A stretch of 64,000 nt of DNA from Sycon ciliatum. Lineage: Eukaryota > Porifera > Calcarea > Leucosolenida > Sycettidae. This document shows, one piece after another, positions 29,228 to 39,383 of the stretch. Under the pieces are notes generated by a model, which was given only the letters and a program-made list of their open reading frames with translations, was not told where the DNA came from and did no database searches. Where the stretch lies: contig NC_088645.1 of NCBI RefSeq assembly GCF_964019385.1, forward strand, positions 36,070,303 through 36,134,302, read 5' to 3'. Within the stretch, counting starts at the first letter, position 1. Each line of letters opens with the position of its first letter. Made by a program: the position numbers and the translations under genes.

Positions 29228-32200
29228 TCATCCCCCTCCTATGGAGAGGACGGAGCTTATAACCCAAATGCTCAAGTGGAATAGAGTACAATAAGCGCAA
29301 ACACGTGCGAGACGAAAAAAAGGCTTCGCACTGAAGTAACACAATAAGACGACTGAAACTCCATGCAAATAAAAGTGTAATAAGCTCAACAAATATGTAA
29401 GGTGAAACTAGAAGTTCAACTGCAAAACTCAGCGGGCAGAAGCCAAGGTTTTGTCCTTCTGAAGTGGAACAATGTCATTACCAGATTCATCCAACAAATA
29501 ATGTTCAGGCTCCCAAGTGGCATCAGAGTAGCCTTGCCACTTGACTAGGTACTGAAGCTGATTCTGCCGGCGGCGGTGACTGAGAATGTTCTCCACCACA
29601 TAGCGGGCATGACCATCAAGGTCCGTGATAGGCGGAGGCGTAGGCTGTCTCCTATTAGGAATAGCGTTCTTCTCGTAGGCACGGAGTGCCGACACATTAA
29701 ATACCGGGTGACAGCGGCTGGTATGAGGCAACTTTAGCTTGTAGGCATTCGGGCCGACCACATGGGTTATAGGAAAGGGGCCAAACCACTTGGGGCGTAA
29801 TTTATGGGATGGTCGGTCCCGAGCTTCAGGAGTCAGGAGGAAATCCCGGTAGACCATTACCAAATCTCCCACCTTCAGCTTTCCCTCGACCCTTGTCCGA
29901 TCTGCATAGAAGGCCTGACGAGCTTGAGCTGCCACTAGCGCATCTTGTGAGATCTTGACCTCGTCTTGTCTTGCTTGCAACCAATCAGCTGAATCTCTGC
30001 CTCCCTGAATAGGGTTGAGGAAGTCGGGTGGCGCTCTGGGATTTAGACCGTAATTTAAGAAGAACGGTGTGTTTCCTGTAGATGATTGAGTAGCGCTGTT
30101 GATAGAAAACTCACAGAGAGGCAGGAGCATATCCCAGTTATCTTGTTTATGATTTACAAAAGCCCTCAGCACATCCTCTACTATTCTGTTTACTCGTTCC
30201 GTTAGGCCATCTGTCTGAGGGTGATTGGCAGTACTAAATGCTAGTTTCGTTCCTAAGCGATCAAACAATTCCTGAAAAAATGCTGCCGTAAATCTTGGAT
30301 CAAGATCACATACAATACTAGAACTCAAACCATGAAGTCGAAATACATGTTGAATATACAGATCAGCACTTCCTTTAGCGTCAATAGTAGAGGAAGTAGG
30401 TGCTAAATGTACACACTTTGTCAAGCGGTGTACAAATACATATATAGCATCATGACCTGTATCGGTCCTAGGCAAACCCATGATAAAATCCATCGAGATA
30501 TCCGCCCACGGCTGACTGGGCACTGGTAAATTCTGCAAGAGACCAGTTTTTAGCTGGCCGCCTTTAACTCGTTGGCAGACGTCACATGACTTGACAAACG
30601 CCTTTACATCCAGTCCCATTCTGGGCCAATAGAAATATCTAGCGAGTCTGAAATAGGTGCGATCTCGACCGGGATGCCCCGCAGTCACACAGTCATGGTA
30701 TTCTTGAAGCAGGGCGAGTCGGAGTTTGCTACTCTTTGGAATGCATAACCGGTTCTGTGGTGAAGATCTGAGATAAAGATAACCGGGTGTTTCATTTAGA
30801 AGGTAACGGGCATGCAGATTGTCATGGCTTGAATTTTTCAGTCTCCTGATAATGGGAGCAAGATCCTTGTCGCACTTGTAACCGCTGACAATTAACTGCG
30901 CTATGTCTGGATTAATCTCTAGGGTATGCTCTATGGCATTCAACTGAACTATTTCAGAATCACTGAACAGATCTGGACGGCATGAAAGCGGGTCGGCAAT
31001 GTTTTTCTTTCCTGGTTTGTGAAAGACTGTAAAGTCATAGTCAGCTAAAAACTCTACCCATCTTGCCTCACGGTTGGTGAGAGTCGGTTTGGTTCGTAAA
31101 TAGACAACACCCATATTATCAGTCATCAGGTCAAAGTGGCGGAACAGATAGATTCTCCAGCACTTTAATGCAAATACCACAGCCAACGTTTCCCTCTCGG
31201 CCGCAGTATAGTTGCGTTCTGCAGCTGACAGTTTCCGACTATAATAGGCTACGGGATGCAAATCCATATCTTCTCCCTGCTGCAGGAGCACACCCGCCAC
31301 GGCAAAGTCACTTGCGTCAGTTTCTACCGTGAAGCTTTTCTCAACATCGGCCAGTTGCAACACTGGCGCCTCGAGTAATGCTGATTTTAGAGACTCGAAT
31401 GCCTTCTGTCTAGCAGCGCTCCATTCAAAGCGTGAATTTTTTCCGGTGATTTCTTCTAATGGACGAGAGATGGTCGAGTGTCGATCTATGAACCTTCGGA
31501 AATAGTTTGCAAAGCCAAGAAACTTCCTCACATCAGTTACTGACGACGGAGTTGGCCATGTTTCCACAGCACTTGTCTTCTTGGGATCAGGGGAAATTGA
31601 TGTGCCGTTGATTTTATGCCCCAAGAAGAGAACCTCTCTCACTCCGAATTCGCATTTAGACTGTTTGCAATACAGCTCACTATTTCTAAGTGTTTCTAGA
31701 ACTGTTTGAATATGATGCTGATGATCTTCCCAGGTCTTGCTGAAAACTAGAATGTCATCCAAGAATACTACAACGAATTTTCGGAGATGCGGTTGCAGAA
31801 TAGAGTTCATGAGTGACTGAAAGGTGGCCGGGGCATTAGTCAGCCCGAATCCCATGACTCTAAACTGGAAGTGGCCGAACGGCGTATTAATGGCCGTCTT
31901 AGAAACATCCGAGTCTTGAATTCTGATTTGATTGTAGCCCGACCGCAAGTCCAACTTGGAGAAATATGCACTGCCCTGGATCGTGTCGAATAAGTCATCA
32001 ATATTAGGAAGACAAGCTTTGTTTTTGATCGTAATTCTATTCAATTCTCGCCAATCGCACACCATTCTCAGAGTACCATCCGACTTTTTCACAAAAAAAC
32101 ACAGGTGCACCGTATGGCGACTTACTTGGCTCAATGAATCCCTTCTCAAGTAATTCTGACAGCTGTGACTGGAGCTCGTCCATCTCTGGTTTCGGCAAGC

Positions 32201-33067
32201 GGTAGGCGGGTCGAGACGGTGGTCTGGCTCCATCTTCTATCTGGATTTCATGGTCGACTGGTCTCTTCGGTGGAAGCTCATTCGGCAGCTCGTCTGGAAA
32301 TAAATCCTGGTACCTCTTGAGCAGGTTCTGGATGTCATGTTGCTCTGATTCCTGGAGTTGTGGCCCGGAACGATTCTCCTCGTTTGCAGCAGTGACCCAT
32401 GCAAGAAACCCCTCGGCTCCACTCCTCAGGGCATGACGAGCTTGTCGGCCACTGATAAACATGCTTTCCACAGATGGCCGGTCGGCTGTCGGCGGGTTAG
32501 CTGAAGGCAATTTGGCAACAAAAGGCTCACCGTCCAACTGAACTTCGTTCGTACGGAAGTTGATGCTGGGGTTGTTCCTTGTAAGCCACGGCTTGCCAAG
32601 AATAGCGTCGTAGCGAGTCAGGGGATACACAGTAAAGTGCTGTTCCTCACTGAAGCCCCCGACTGTCACCTTTAGCGTGCGCGTGGAAATCTGCGGGACC
32701 TCGCTGGTCGAGCCGTCCGCCAATGTTACGCTCAGCACTTCTGAGCTTGCATCCGTGTCAAGATGATGCTTTCGAACAAAACCGTCTGCAATGAAGTCAT
32801 GCGTCGAACTGGAATCTATCAGCATCACTGCACGGCGACCGCCGATCTTTCCCTGTATGCGCAGTAGGTCGTGTTCAGGTTCATTGCCGACGCTGACGTT
32901 GCTGACATGACACCTTTCTGCAACAGGACAATTTCCTACCGCTATGGGTGTCTCCGGCTCCGTAGGTTCCTGGAGAGCAACGTCTTCAACCTCCAGAGCC
33001 CCGAACCGGTTAGCGACTGGTACGGGCGTGGGTGCTTGGGTCGTCGCCAGTAAGCGCACCCCCTTTC

Positions 33068-33907
33068 TTACTGGCGACCAGCGTTTGGGTAGCGCTGTCC
33101 CCCCTCAGTACAGTCTTTAGCGAGGTGGCCTGGCTTCCTGCAAGCAAAGCAGTGTCCCATTGCTCGCAGTTGGACACGCTCTTGGTCCGTCAGCTTGCGG
33201 AGGCCCTGACCACGGAAGCTGGGCACGGAACGCGACTCTCTACTGGCTGGTGGCCCCGACGCCGGTGGCCCTGACGACTGCTCCACGGTGTTTGCTGCCA
33301 TGACAGCTTGCTCCAGGGTACGTGGATGCTCACACATGACCTGTCGCTGAATGTGCGGCACTAGACCCCTGACGAACAGCAGCGCTCTGGTGTGGTGGTC
33401 GATTTCCGGCACTTGCAGGCTGAGGCGAGTGAAAGCAGCAATGTATGCGTCCAGCGACCCGCGCTGCGCTGCGGAAATTAGTCCCATACGCGATGTTTCC
33501 TCGTTGTGCTGTGGTCCGTACACATCGCCAAGTGCCGCTTTCAGAGCAGGCCAGTCGGAAAACACTTGGTTAGCTTCCAATGCCGCTATCAACCAAAGAC
33601 GAGCGTTTCCCGTCAAAAATCCTGCCGCATAGTTGACCCTCCGTGCCGCATTTGGGAGTGCCAACGACCGTAGGGCCATGTCCATTGCAAACGTCCATTC
33701 TTTGAATGTAGCGGAATCTCCTCCAAACACAGGCGGCTCTTTCGTAAGGCGGGGTGTTGGCTCCCACGGTTCCGAGTTCGGATGTATCGTTCGGTTTCCT
33801 TGGCTAACGCGCTGAGCAGTCTTGATATCGTTTATCAGCCGAACGACGAGTACGAGGAGCGTAAGCAGAGCGACCAGAACACCTGCCAAAAGCAGAGTAG
33901 TAACCAT
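33068..33907 (-). CDS. chromovirus Gag with hydrophobic N-terminus
   Basis: 279 codons. A Gag core (PPVFGGDSATFKEWTFAMD, then VYGPQHNEETSRMG) is followed by a basic linker and zinc knuckle CFACRKPGHLAKDC near the C-terminus. Unusually, residues 3-23 are a hydrophobic helix (TTLLLAGVLVALLTLLVLVV) that looks like a membrane anchor. The ATG at 33907 lies inside the tRNA primer site, so the leader is extremely short. Gag builds the particle that holds the element's RNA. Whether the helix is translated in life depends on this start being used. Confidence 0.75.
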   Translation of the reverse strand: MVTTLLLAGVLVALLTLLVLVVRLINDIKTAQRVSQGNRTIHPNSEPWEPTPRLTKEPPVFGGDSATFKEWTFAMDMALRSLALPNAARRVNYAAGFLTGNARLWLIAALEANQVFSDWPALKAALGDVYGPQHNEETSRMGLISAAQRGSLDAYIAAFTRLSLQVPEIDHHTRALLFVRGLVPHIQRQVMCEHPRTLEQAVMAANTVEQSSGPPASGPPASRESRSVPSFRGQGLRKLTDQERVQLRAMGHCFACRKPGHLAKDCTEGGQRYPNAGRQ

Positions 33908-33919
33908 CCTCTGCTACCA
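33902..33919 (-). other. primer binding site, initiator tRNA-Met
   Basis: On the minus strand TGGTAGCAGAGGATGGTT, one base inside the 5' LTR, is complementary to the 3' end of metazoan initiator tRNA-Met including its CCA (18 nt). Confidence 0.85.
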
Positions 33920-33920
33920 G

Positions 33921-34103
33921 TGTAACAGGTTTAATCGAACTTGAAAAGTAACAGGCCTGGTTGAGCGTGCCTCGACCAGTTATATGCAAAATGTGATAGT
34001 ATACATGTGGCAATGGCGCCAATGAAGGTGCTAATAGACAGGCGTAAGACGCATGAGGTGCGAGGGAGTGTAAAGTTATAGAGAACAGGGGAAAACTGTT
34101 ACA
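33921..34103 (-). repeat. chromovirus 5' LTR
   Basis: 183 bp, same length and ends as the 3' LTR. It ends one base before the primer site. Confidence 0.92.
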
Positions 34104-34869
34104 CCTGTATCTACACACGGAAAGTTGGGTGTGGTCCTCGAAAGAGTGCTCAATGCACCGGGGTGCAGAGCTTCATACAAAAGGAATAGAATGGTATACG
34201 GAGCTTGGGTTGGCTGTGACTCCGAGTTTCACGCCTGTGGCGATCATCTGTATCTATCATGCACAGAGCTGCAAATAATGTGTACGGGTTTATCACGGGA
34301 TGTGAAGTTCTGCCGTCGCAGACCCCATAGCTGTAGTTGCACACTCTTTGGTTATGTACTCTTGGTTCTACGTACAAAAGAAGGATAGCGTGCGCGCAAT
34401 CCGAATATCTACCAGGATCATGCTGGGGATTTGCATACGCACAGTGAGTTTCTGTCAGAGAGTGCCTTTTTATTACTCCGCTGCTCGCTAAAAACAGGCT
34501 GGAAACGTACAACTGCAACACTACACCACGTGATGTGAGTTTTTGCCGTCGGCGAACCCCATAGAAAGGGTATCATGTGTTGCACACACTTGGGGGGTTA
34601 TATACTCTTGCTATTATTGTAGTGTTAAATGCAGCGGCTTGGTGGCCTGGTACAGTGTTGCTCAATGAAATGTATGTGTGTGTATGTATGTGTGTGTACA
34701 GTATGTATGTGTGTGTGTGGGGGGAGGGGGGGGGGCAGGGGAGAAACAGTTATCTATATTTCTCGACCTTTTGGGCCCTGACAGGGCTACATGCGCTAGC
34801 TGTGTCGCATCGCCCTGCAGAAACGGAAACTGACCGTGCACATGGTTGGTCCTCTGGGGGAGGGAGAAG

Positions 34870-35160
34870 ACCCAAGTGCCATCAGTGTTTGTCCCTGTGG
34901 CACGTGTTGTGAGCTGCCTTTTGAGTGAAACACCTGCCAGCGCCTTCTAGGTTCGGCCTGGTCCCATAGCTCAGTTGAATTCTTTATTCTCACCATGGCA
35001 CCATCGCCGATAGGAGATAAATATATGAGAAGGTTGGTTGGAGCATTGCTCATGACAAGCAAGGTCCTGGGTTCGAGTCCTGGTGGGTCTGGCATTTTTC
35101 TCTTTCCAGGCAGTTCATTTTCCCGACTGATCCTTGAGTTTGAAGCAGTTCTCCTAACCC
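34870..35160 (+). mobile_element. tRNA-derived SINE (family 2), with internal extra sequence
   Basis: The 5' part is AAGTGCCATCAGTGTTTGTC to GCCTTCTAGGTTCGG, the tRNA-like part CCCATAGCTCAG to GGTTCGAGTCC, and the 3' part TTTCTCTTTCCAGGCAGTTC. About 50 bp (near 34980-35025) interrupts the tRNA-like part between the A and B boxes compared with the copies at 51165-51430 and 61059-61270. A non-functional tRNA relative. Confidence 0.65.
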
Positions 35161-35638
35161 TTTCAAAAATCAAATTGAATGAACTTATTTTGAGAGCGAG
35201 ATCATCTTATTGGTATGTTTATGGCTGGTGTTTAGTCATCAAACGACATTCTAAGAATGTAGAAAGGAAAAGGACATATGGATACGAGTTAAAGGGGAAG
35301 TTAAGGCAAAAATCAAAATTTCACCAATTGTAGTCTTCGGGGTGCTGAGTCGAATGGTCGTGGTCCGAGGAAGCTGAGACGCTCCCTTCCTACTTGAATG
35401 CCAATCAAACTCGCGCACTTCCACCGAAACTGGGTGACTGCGCCCTACTAGATGGGGATTTGTATGCAAAATGTCACTAAAAGCGCCATTTCTTTCTTAT
35501 AAAAGCATGGATGACCGCGATTGGCCCATATGTTGTAGTCTTTTGGACGCTGAGTCGACTGGTTTTGGTCCGAAAAGGCTGCGATGCAGCGTTCCTCCTG
35601 TATTCCCAATCGAACATGGTTGAACAAGCGTACGCCAG
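35161..35638. other. no gene; diverged ~200-bp direct repeat
   Basis: TTGTAGTCTT followed by GCTGAGTCGA, GGT-GTGGTCCGA and CC-AATCAA occurs near 35329 and 35531, suggesting an old duplication. AAAAGGACATATGGATACGAG near 35269 matches the hairpin element at 46471. Confidence 0.45.
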
Positions 35639-35764
35639 TCACCTGGTCACCGTGCCTGCAGGGTACAACTTACTAGCCTGTTTGACCTTTTTTGGGTGCA
35701 GTCCTGTCACTCGAGTTGAACCTTGGTGTGAACGTTGTCGCCTGCTGGCGTGGTGACCAGGTGA
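35639..35764. repeat. 126-bp inverted repeat
   Basis: TCACCTGGTCACC and GGTGACCAGGTGA close the segment immediately before the Penelope reverse transcriptase piece. Confidence 0.5.
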
Positions 35765-35765
35765 T

Positions 35766-37331
35766 TTGGGCACCCAGGAGCACGAGCAGTCTAGTAAGTT
35801 GTCATTTTTAGACGTGCTTGTAGAGAAGACTGGCTGTGAAATGTTGACTTCTGTGTATCGTAAGCCTACGTTCACCGGTCAGTACATTGCCTTCGATTCA
35901 TATTGTTCGTCTCAATACAAGGTCAACTTAGTTCGTAACCTCGTGGACCGTGCGAAACGTATTTGTTCGCCCAGTAAGCTGCAGGCCGAGCTCGATTTTC
36001 TTCGATCTGTTTTCTTGAAGAATGGCTATCCGGAATTCTTGTTGCGTAAGTTTCTGTCCATGGAGCAGAAACCGAAATCGGTGCTGATTGGTCCACCTCG
36101 CTGTCCCGTCTATCTATGTTTGCCATGGAAGGGGCAGGAATCGATCAAAGTGTGGCACGAAGTCAAGTCTATCGTCCGTCGTACTTATTATGCAGTACAT
36201 GTTGTGCCAGTCTTCACAACAATGCGTGCGTTCACGGTGCGGAAGGACGTCCTACCAACCCTCCACCTCAGTCATGTTATCTACAACTTTGAATGCCGAC
36301 ATTGTGCTAGTCGGTATGTTGGTAGGACTGTTCAGCACCTGAACGCACGCATCAAACAACACACTCCACTTCACATCCTTCCACCCAGTGCGCAATCTGA
36401 GAGGCCCAAACGCGGGAGACCTAGGAAAAACCCATCACCTACACAGCAGGATAGTTCCCTGCCGCTGTCTGCCGCTCCCCCTCTGACATCTGTGTTGGAC
36501 GGGCTTGAGCTTGGCAGCTCTTTGGAGGTGGGTGCGGAACCGCCATTAATGCAGCCCTCGGGTGTGCAAAAGTCTGTGCCTCTGGGTGATTTGCATGGGG
36601 CTGTGCCTCGAGTGGTGACAGCACCTCTGCCTCCCCCTGACCCTCCTCCTTCGAGGTCTGTGTTGGTGGAGAGCACCCGCGGCGGTCGATTTGTCCCACC
36701 GGAACTAGAGCTGGATTCAACAGAAAGACCAACAACCATGGCTGCAACAACAACACCAGCTTCACATCCAACAACAACACCAGGTTCACATCCAACAACA
36801 ACAACAACTAATCCGCAAAACAAAGCAGCAAATGACAGACCACGGAGATATACAGCAGATTACAACCGGACCTATGAATTCACGGTAAAAATACAAAGGA
36901 AACAATCGGAAAGGACGACGACTGACATGAAGGCAACGGCATTCACGGTTGGCATGGGTGGTGAAGGTGAGACGCTGGACGATGCAAGTGAGGGGGAGAG
37001 TCAAACCGCTGTGGATGACGGAGCAGGTTCTGATTCGGACAGTGAGGGAGAAGGTGAGCTGAGTGAGGTTGAAAGTGAGTGTGAGGGTGTGCGCGTGAGT
37101 CGAGATTGTGTGCGTCCGTCTCATAATAACAAGTCTTCAGTATACAATCATTTGGTTTCTAGTACTGACTGTTGTCGTACTTATTCTGATTCCTGTCTTT
37201 CTGTTTTGTGCCGTGCTCGTCATGGTTATCTTTTGCAGTTACAAGTTTTGGAAGCTGTTTGTCAGCGCATTCATAAGCCGAATTTGTGTGTCCAGAAAGA
37301 TAGTGTTATTACCCTTAAATTGTTCAAATAA
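35766..37331 (+). CDS. Penelope-like protein, RT C-terminus and GIY-YIG with AT-hook insert
   Basis: 521 codons from a 5'-truncated Penelope-like retroelement. Residues ~15-120 (LSFLDVLVEKTG, SVYRKPTFTGQY, LVDRAKRI, FLKNGYP) are the thumb region after the RT palm, which is absent. Residues ~175-205 (VIYNFECRHCASRYVGRTVQ, then ARIKQH) are the first half of a GIY-YIG nuclease. The second half (SSVYNHLVSSTDCCRTYSD, then VLEAV and LCVQKDSV) comes only at ~445-521. Between them lie ~235 low-complexity residues with an AT-hook-type KRGRPRK, Pro/Thr tracts and an acidic Glu/Asp/Ser stretch. Penelope GIY-YIG domains nick DNA to prime reverse transcription. The AT-hook might add DNA binding; that is inference. 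Confidence 0.75.
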   Translation: MGTQEHEQSSKLSFLDVLVEKTGCEMLTSVYRKPTFTGQYIAFDSYCSSQYKVNLVRNLVDRAKRICSPSKLQAELDFLRSVFLKNGYPEFLLRKFLSMEQKPKSVLIGPPRCPVYLCLPWKGQESIKVWHEVKSIVRRTYYAVHVVPVFTTMRAFTVRKDVLPTLHLSHVIYNFECRHCASRYVGRTVQHLNARIKQHTPLHILPPSAQSERPKRGRPRKNPSPTQQDSSLPLSAAPPLTSVLDGLELGSSLEVGAEPPLMQPSGVQKSVPLGDLHGAVPRVVTAPLPPPDPPPSRSVLVESTRGGRFVPPELELDSTERPTTMAATTTPASHPTTTPGSHPTTTTTNPQNKAANDRPRRYTADYNRTYEFTVKIQRKQSERTTTDMKATAFTVGMGGEGETLDDASEGESQTAVDDGAGSDSDSEGEGELSEVESECEGVRVSRDCVRPSHNNKSSVYNHLVSSTDCCRTYSDSCLSVLCRARHGYLLQLQVLEAVCQRIHKPNLCVQKDSVITLKLFK

Positions 37332-37788
37332 TGTTCTTTTGTGTAGTGTGGCAACGTTGTTGCCACTTGTGCCTAAATGTGTTTTGTCACCTTCTTGTTT
37401 ATTATTGTTATTATTATCATTCGTTCTCACTTCTTTGTTGTTGTTGCTGATACACAATTGTCACGCTTAGTTCTCACTTGTATACCCTTGTTTTCTGCAC
37501 ACTTTTGTGAGAAATCGCACCTCGATATTCCAGTGCTGTCATTGTATCGTGTCACTCTACCTTGATTGCTATATTATTTCCTTTGTTCTCATTTTGTTCT
37601 TTAGTACAACGGTGATTCCTGAAGAGTGTTGTACGAAAACTTATTCGAATCATCTTTTTTTTCCATTGCCCTTTTTCTTCTTACATGTATTTTTCCTTAC
37701 CCTTTAGGTTGTTTCTTGCATCGTCTCCATCGCTTAAATTGTAAATAAAGTAGTCCACATGTCACTTCAGCTCGTCCTACTTATTGCC

Positions 37789-37826
<38 letters not shown>
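37332..37826 (+). mobile_element. Penelope-like 3' UTR (family P1) and (AAT)n tail
   Basis: T-rich 3' UTR with AATAAA at about 37744 and CAGCTCGTCCTACTTATTGCC, then (AAT)n from 37787. The copy at about 46360-46445 has the same AATAAA, CAGCTCGT and ATTGC order before its own (AAT)n, so the microsatellite is the family's tail. Confidence 0.65.
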
Positions 37827-37828
<2 letters not shown>

Positions 37829-37915
37829 GAAGTAGTGGTTGCGACTTCGGCGATGATTTGTAAGAAAGGGTTTGCAAGCTCCGGTGTGGGGAGCAAACCC
37901 TTTCTTACAAATAAT
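37827..37915. repeat. compact copy of the AAGAAAGGGTTTGCTCC MITE
   Basis: GAAGTAGTGGTTGCGACTTC leads into a hairpin TTTGTAAGAAAGGGTTTGC with its complement (GCAAACCCTTTCTTACAAA), loop about 18 bases. It appears to be a terminus-only derivative of the element at 16780. Confidence 0.6.
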
Positions 37916-37953
37916 AATAATAATTTTTTAAAAGAGGTCGGAGGCGGATAATA

Positions 37954-38200
37954 CTTTAAAACGAAGGTAAGTTTTGCGTCGCAAGTATCCACGCAAACAC
38001 ACATCCAGTCAGAATAAGGCACTTGTCATAAGTATCCGAACGTTTTCGGTCCCTTCTCAGTCTTTCCAACTTGAGCCATTCCCTGTATAATCCTTTATGA
38101 GAAGGGACCGAAAACGTTCGGATATTTATGACAAGTGCCTTATTATGACTGGATGTGTGTTTGCGTGGATACTTGTGACCCATAACTTACCTTCGTTTTA
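37954..38200. repeat. head-to-head pair of Penelope-like 3' ends (~105-bp arms)
   Basis: TTTTAAAACGAAGGTAAG through AACGTTTTCGGTCCCTTCTC is repeated inverted at about 38096-38200 around a ~37-bp spacer. The inner part GAGAAGGGACCGAAAACG with CCCTGTATAATCC is the counterpart of GAGAAGGGAAAGAAAACG with CCCTGTACTATCC in the family P2 3' UTR. Confidence 0.6.
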
Positions 38201-38201
38201 A

Positions 38202-38500
38202 GGTGGCTGGGGCGGTACAACTTTTTTGGGAAATTTTTGACTGCTTCCTATAGTTTTATTTTTACTTTTGGACAAAATTTGAAAACGTTTTATGAAAGGT
38301 TCGTGTTATTTTTCACGGACCTTTAATAAAACTTTTTCAAATTTTGTCAAAAAGTAAAAATAAAAATATAGGAGGCTAGAAAGGCCAGAGATTCACCAGA
38401 AAACATTTTCGAATTTCATCACCACCTTGCCGATAAACTCAAAAATGCAGTCAAAATGTGATCAAAATGACCCCTAAAAAGTTGTACCGCCCCAGCCACC
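38202..38500. mobile_element. 299-bp MITE with TTAA duplication
   Basis: Ends GGTGGCTGGGGCGGTACAAC and exact complement, flanked by TTAA (38198-38201 and 38501-38504). The interior also pairs (CAAAATTTGAAAA with TTTTTCAAATTTTG). A TTAA duplication suggests piggyBac or Kolobok. Non-coding. Confidence 0.85.
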
Positions 38501-38514
38501 TTAAAATAATAATA

Positions 38515-38890
38515 ATAATAAAATTAATAATTTCGTATAAAGTATTCGCATGCAACGACGCAAATCCACACAATTCAGTAGACACTTCTTTTCTATCAAA
38601 CGTTTTCTTTCCCTTCTCCTCAGGATAGTACAGGGAATGTTGGAAATTTGAAAAACACATAACTATAATTATAGAGAATGAAAGAAAGAAAAAGGTCAAC
38701 ACTTCAACATAGGCGCCAAAATGATTAAAGTGTTAAAACTGAAAAACAAACAGCTGCAAGTTGTAGACAAACACGGTGAACACATCAGGGAACACTTTTT
38801 ACACTTTCACGAGGTGTGACACCAAACAACTGCTACCTACGTACCGATCTTCACATTCTCGGCACTGAAAAAAATGACGTTCTACCTACC
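38515..38890 (-). mobile_element. Penelope-like fragment (family P2), internally deleted
   Basis: On the minus strand the GIY-YIG start (TTTCAGTGCCGAGAATGTGA) jumps directly to the protein's C-terminal end (CAGTTGTTTGGTGTCACACC) and the P2 3' UTR. The AT-hook insert and most of the domain are missing. It ends 15 bp from the Gypsy element. Confidence 0.65.
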
Positions 38891-38905
38891 CTTAGTATAA
38901 GCAAC

Positions 38906-39297
38906 TGTAGAGCATGCAGATTCTTCAACCTTGTACCTGTTGCATTGTAGTCAAGTGCCTGTGTCACTGTAGCTTGGTGTGTTAAAACCTGTACCGTAAT
39001 AAGACTAGTATCCTTTGCATGTGAAGTTCGAACCTACCTTTTTCAGAAGCTTTCCTTTTTTTCTTTACTTTCTTCCAATACATGTCTTCTGATTGGCCGA
39101 ATCTGTGCCATCTCTCTATCTCCTGATTGGTCTAAACCGTTGCTCGTTGTTATGTGAAACCTGAACTCTCTTAGTCTTGGCACATATAAAAAGCTCTGTC
39201 TCTGAAGAAAGATCATGCTTCATTTCTTCAACCACTTCTCCTTGCTCTGGTGAGACTTGTTGGTTGTTGTGTGCCCAACCACTTGGGCCACGCTACA
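38906..39297 (+). repeat. Gypsy 5' LTR with TATA box
   Basis: 392 bp. CATATAAAAAGC at about 39182 is a good TATA element for the element's promoter. The 3' LTR is the same sequence plus a 325-bp segment. Confidence 0.88.
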
Positions 39298-39299
39298 AC

Positions 39300-39314
39300 T
39301 GGTGGCAGCGGTGG
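39300..39314 (+). other. primer binding site, tRNA-Leu type
   Basis: TGGTGGCAGCGGTGG, two bases after the 5' LTR, is complementary to the 3' end (CCACCGCTGCCA plus CCA) of metazoan tRNA-Leu. The TRIM-like element at 20609 carries a near-identical site. Confidence 0.75.
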
Positions 39315-39383
39315 ATGTTTCGGGTTTTTTTTTCATGCTATGTTTTTGTTGTTGTGACAATGTGAAGTGATTCCTGGTTCGGA

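Larger units (their letters stand above)
29045..34103 (-). mobile_element. Ty3/Gypsy chromovirus
   Basis: 5.06 kb with 183-bp LTRs and a 5-bp target duplication CCTGT (29040-29044 and 34104-34108). Parts in minus-strand order: tRNA-iMet primer site; gag (about 33.1-33.9 kb) with zinc knuckle CFACRKPGHLAKDC; protease; reverse transcriptase (FLDD) and RNase H (about 31-32.2 kb); integrase with HHCC finger and DDE core (about 29.9-30.8 kb); C-terminal chromodomain (YLVKWQGYSDATWEPEHYL). The chromodomain makes it a chromovirus. The LTRs differ at two sites by eye, so it is young. Gag looks whole, while pol shows about one or two breaks. It is inserted in a CAAGAGT MITE within an intron of the sushi gene, opposite to no coding exon. 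Confidence 0.92.
28878..34364. mobile_element. inner CAAGAGT MITE, opened by a Gypsy element
   Basis: Left end CAAGAGTACATAACCCC at 28878, right end GGTTATGTACTCTTG at 34350-34364. An exact 7-bp duplication GTTCTAC flanks it (28871-28877 and 34365-34371). Without the Gypsy insertion it is about 420 bp. Confidence 0.9.
28795..34610. mobile_element. outer CAAGAGT MITE (unit B), opened by a nested copy
   Basis: Left part 28795-28870, right part 34372-34610, with an exact 7-bp duplication CTATTAT (28788-28794 and 34611-34617). It matches 27411-27731 across both parts. Everything between is a second, younger copy of the same family carrying a Gypsy element. Confidence 0.9.

Noticed and set aside
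38040-38120. Hammerhead-like motif in the second Penelope tail
   Set aside because: CCGAAAACGTTCGG forms only a small hairpin, and the CUGANGA core is missing.
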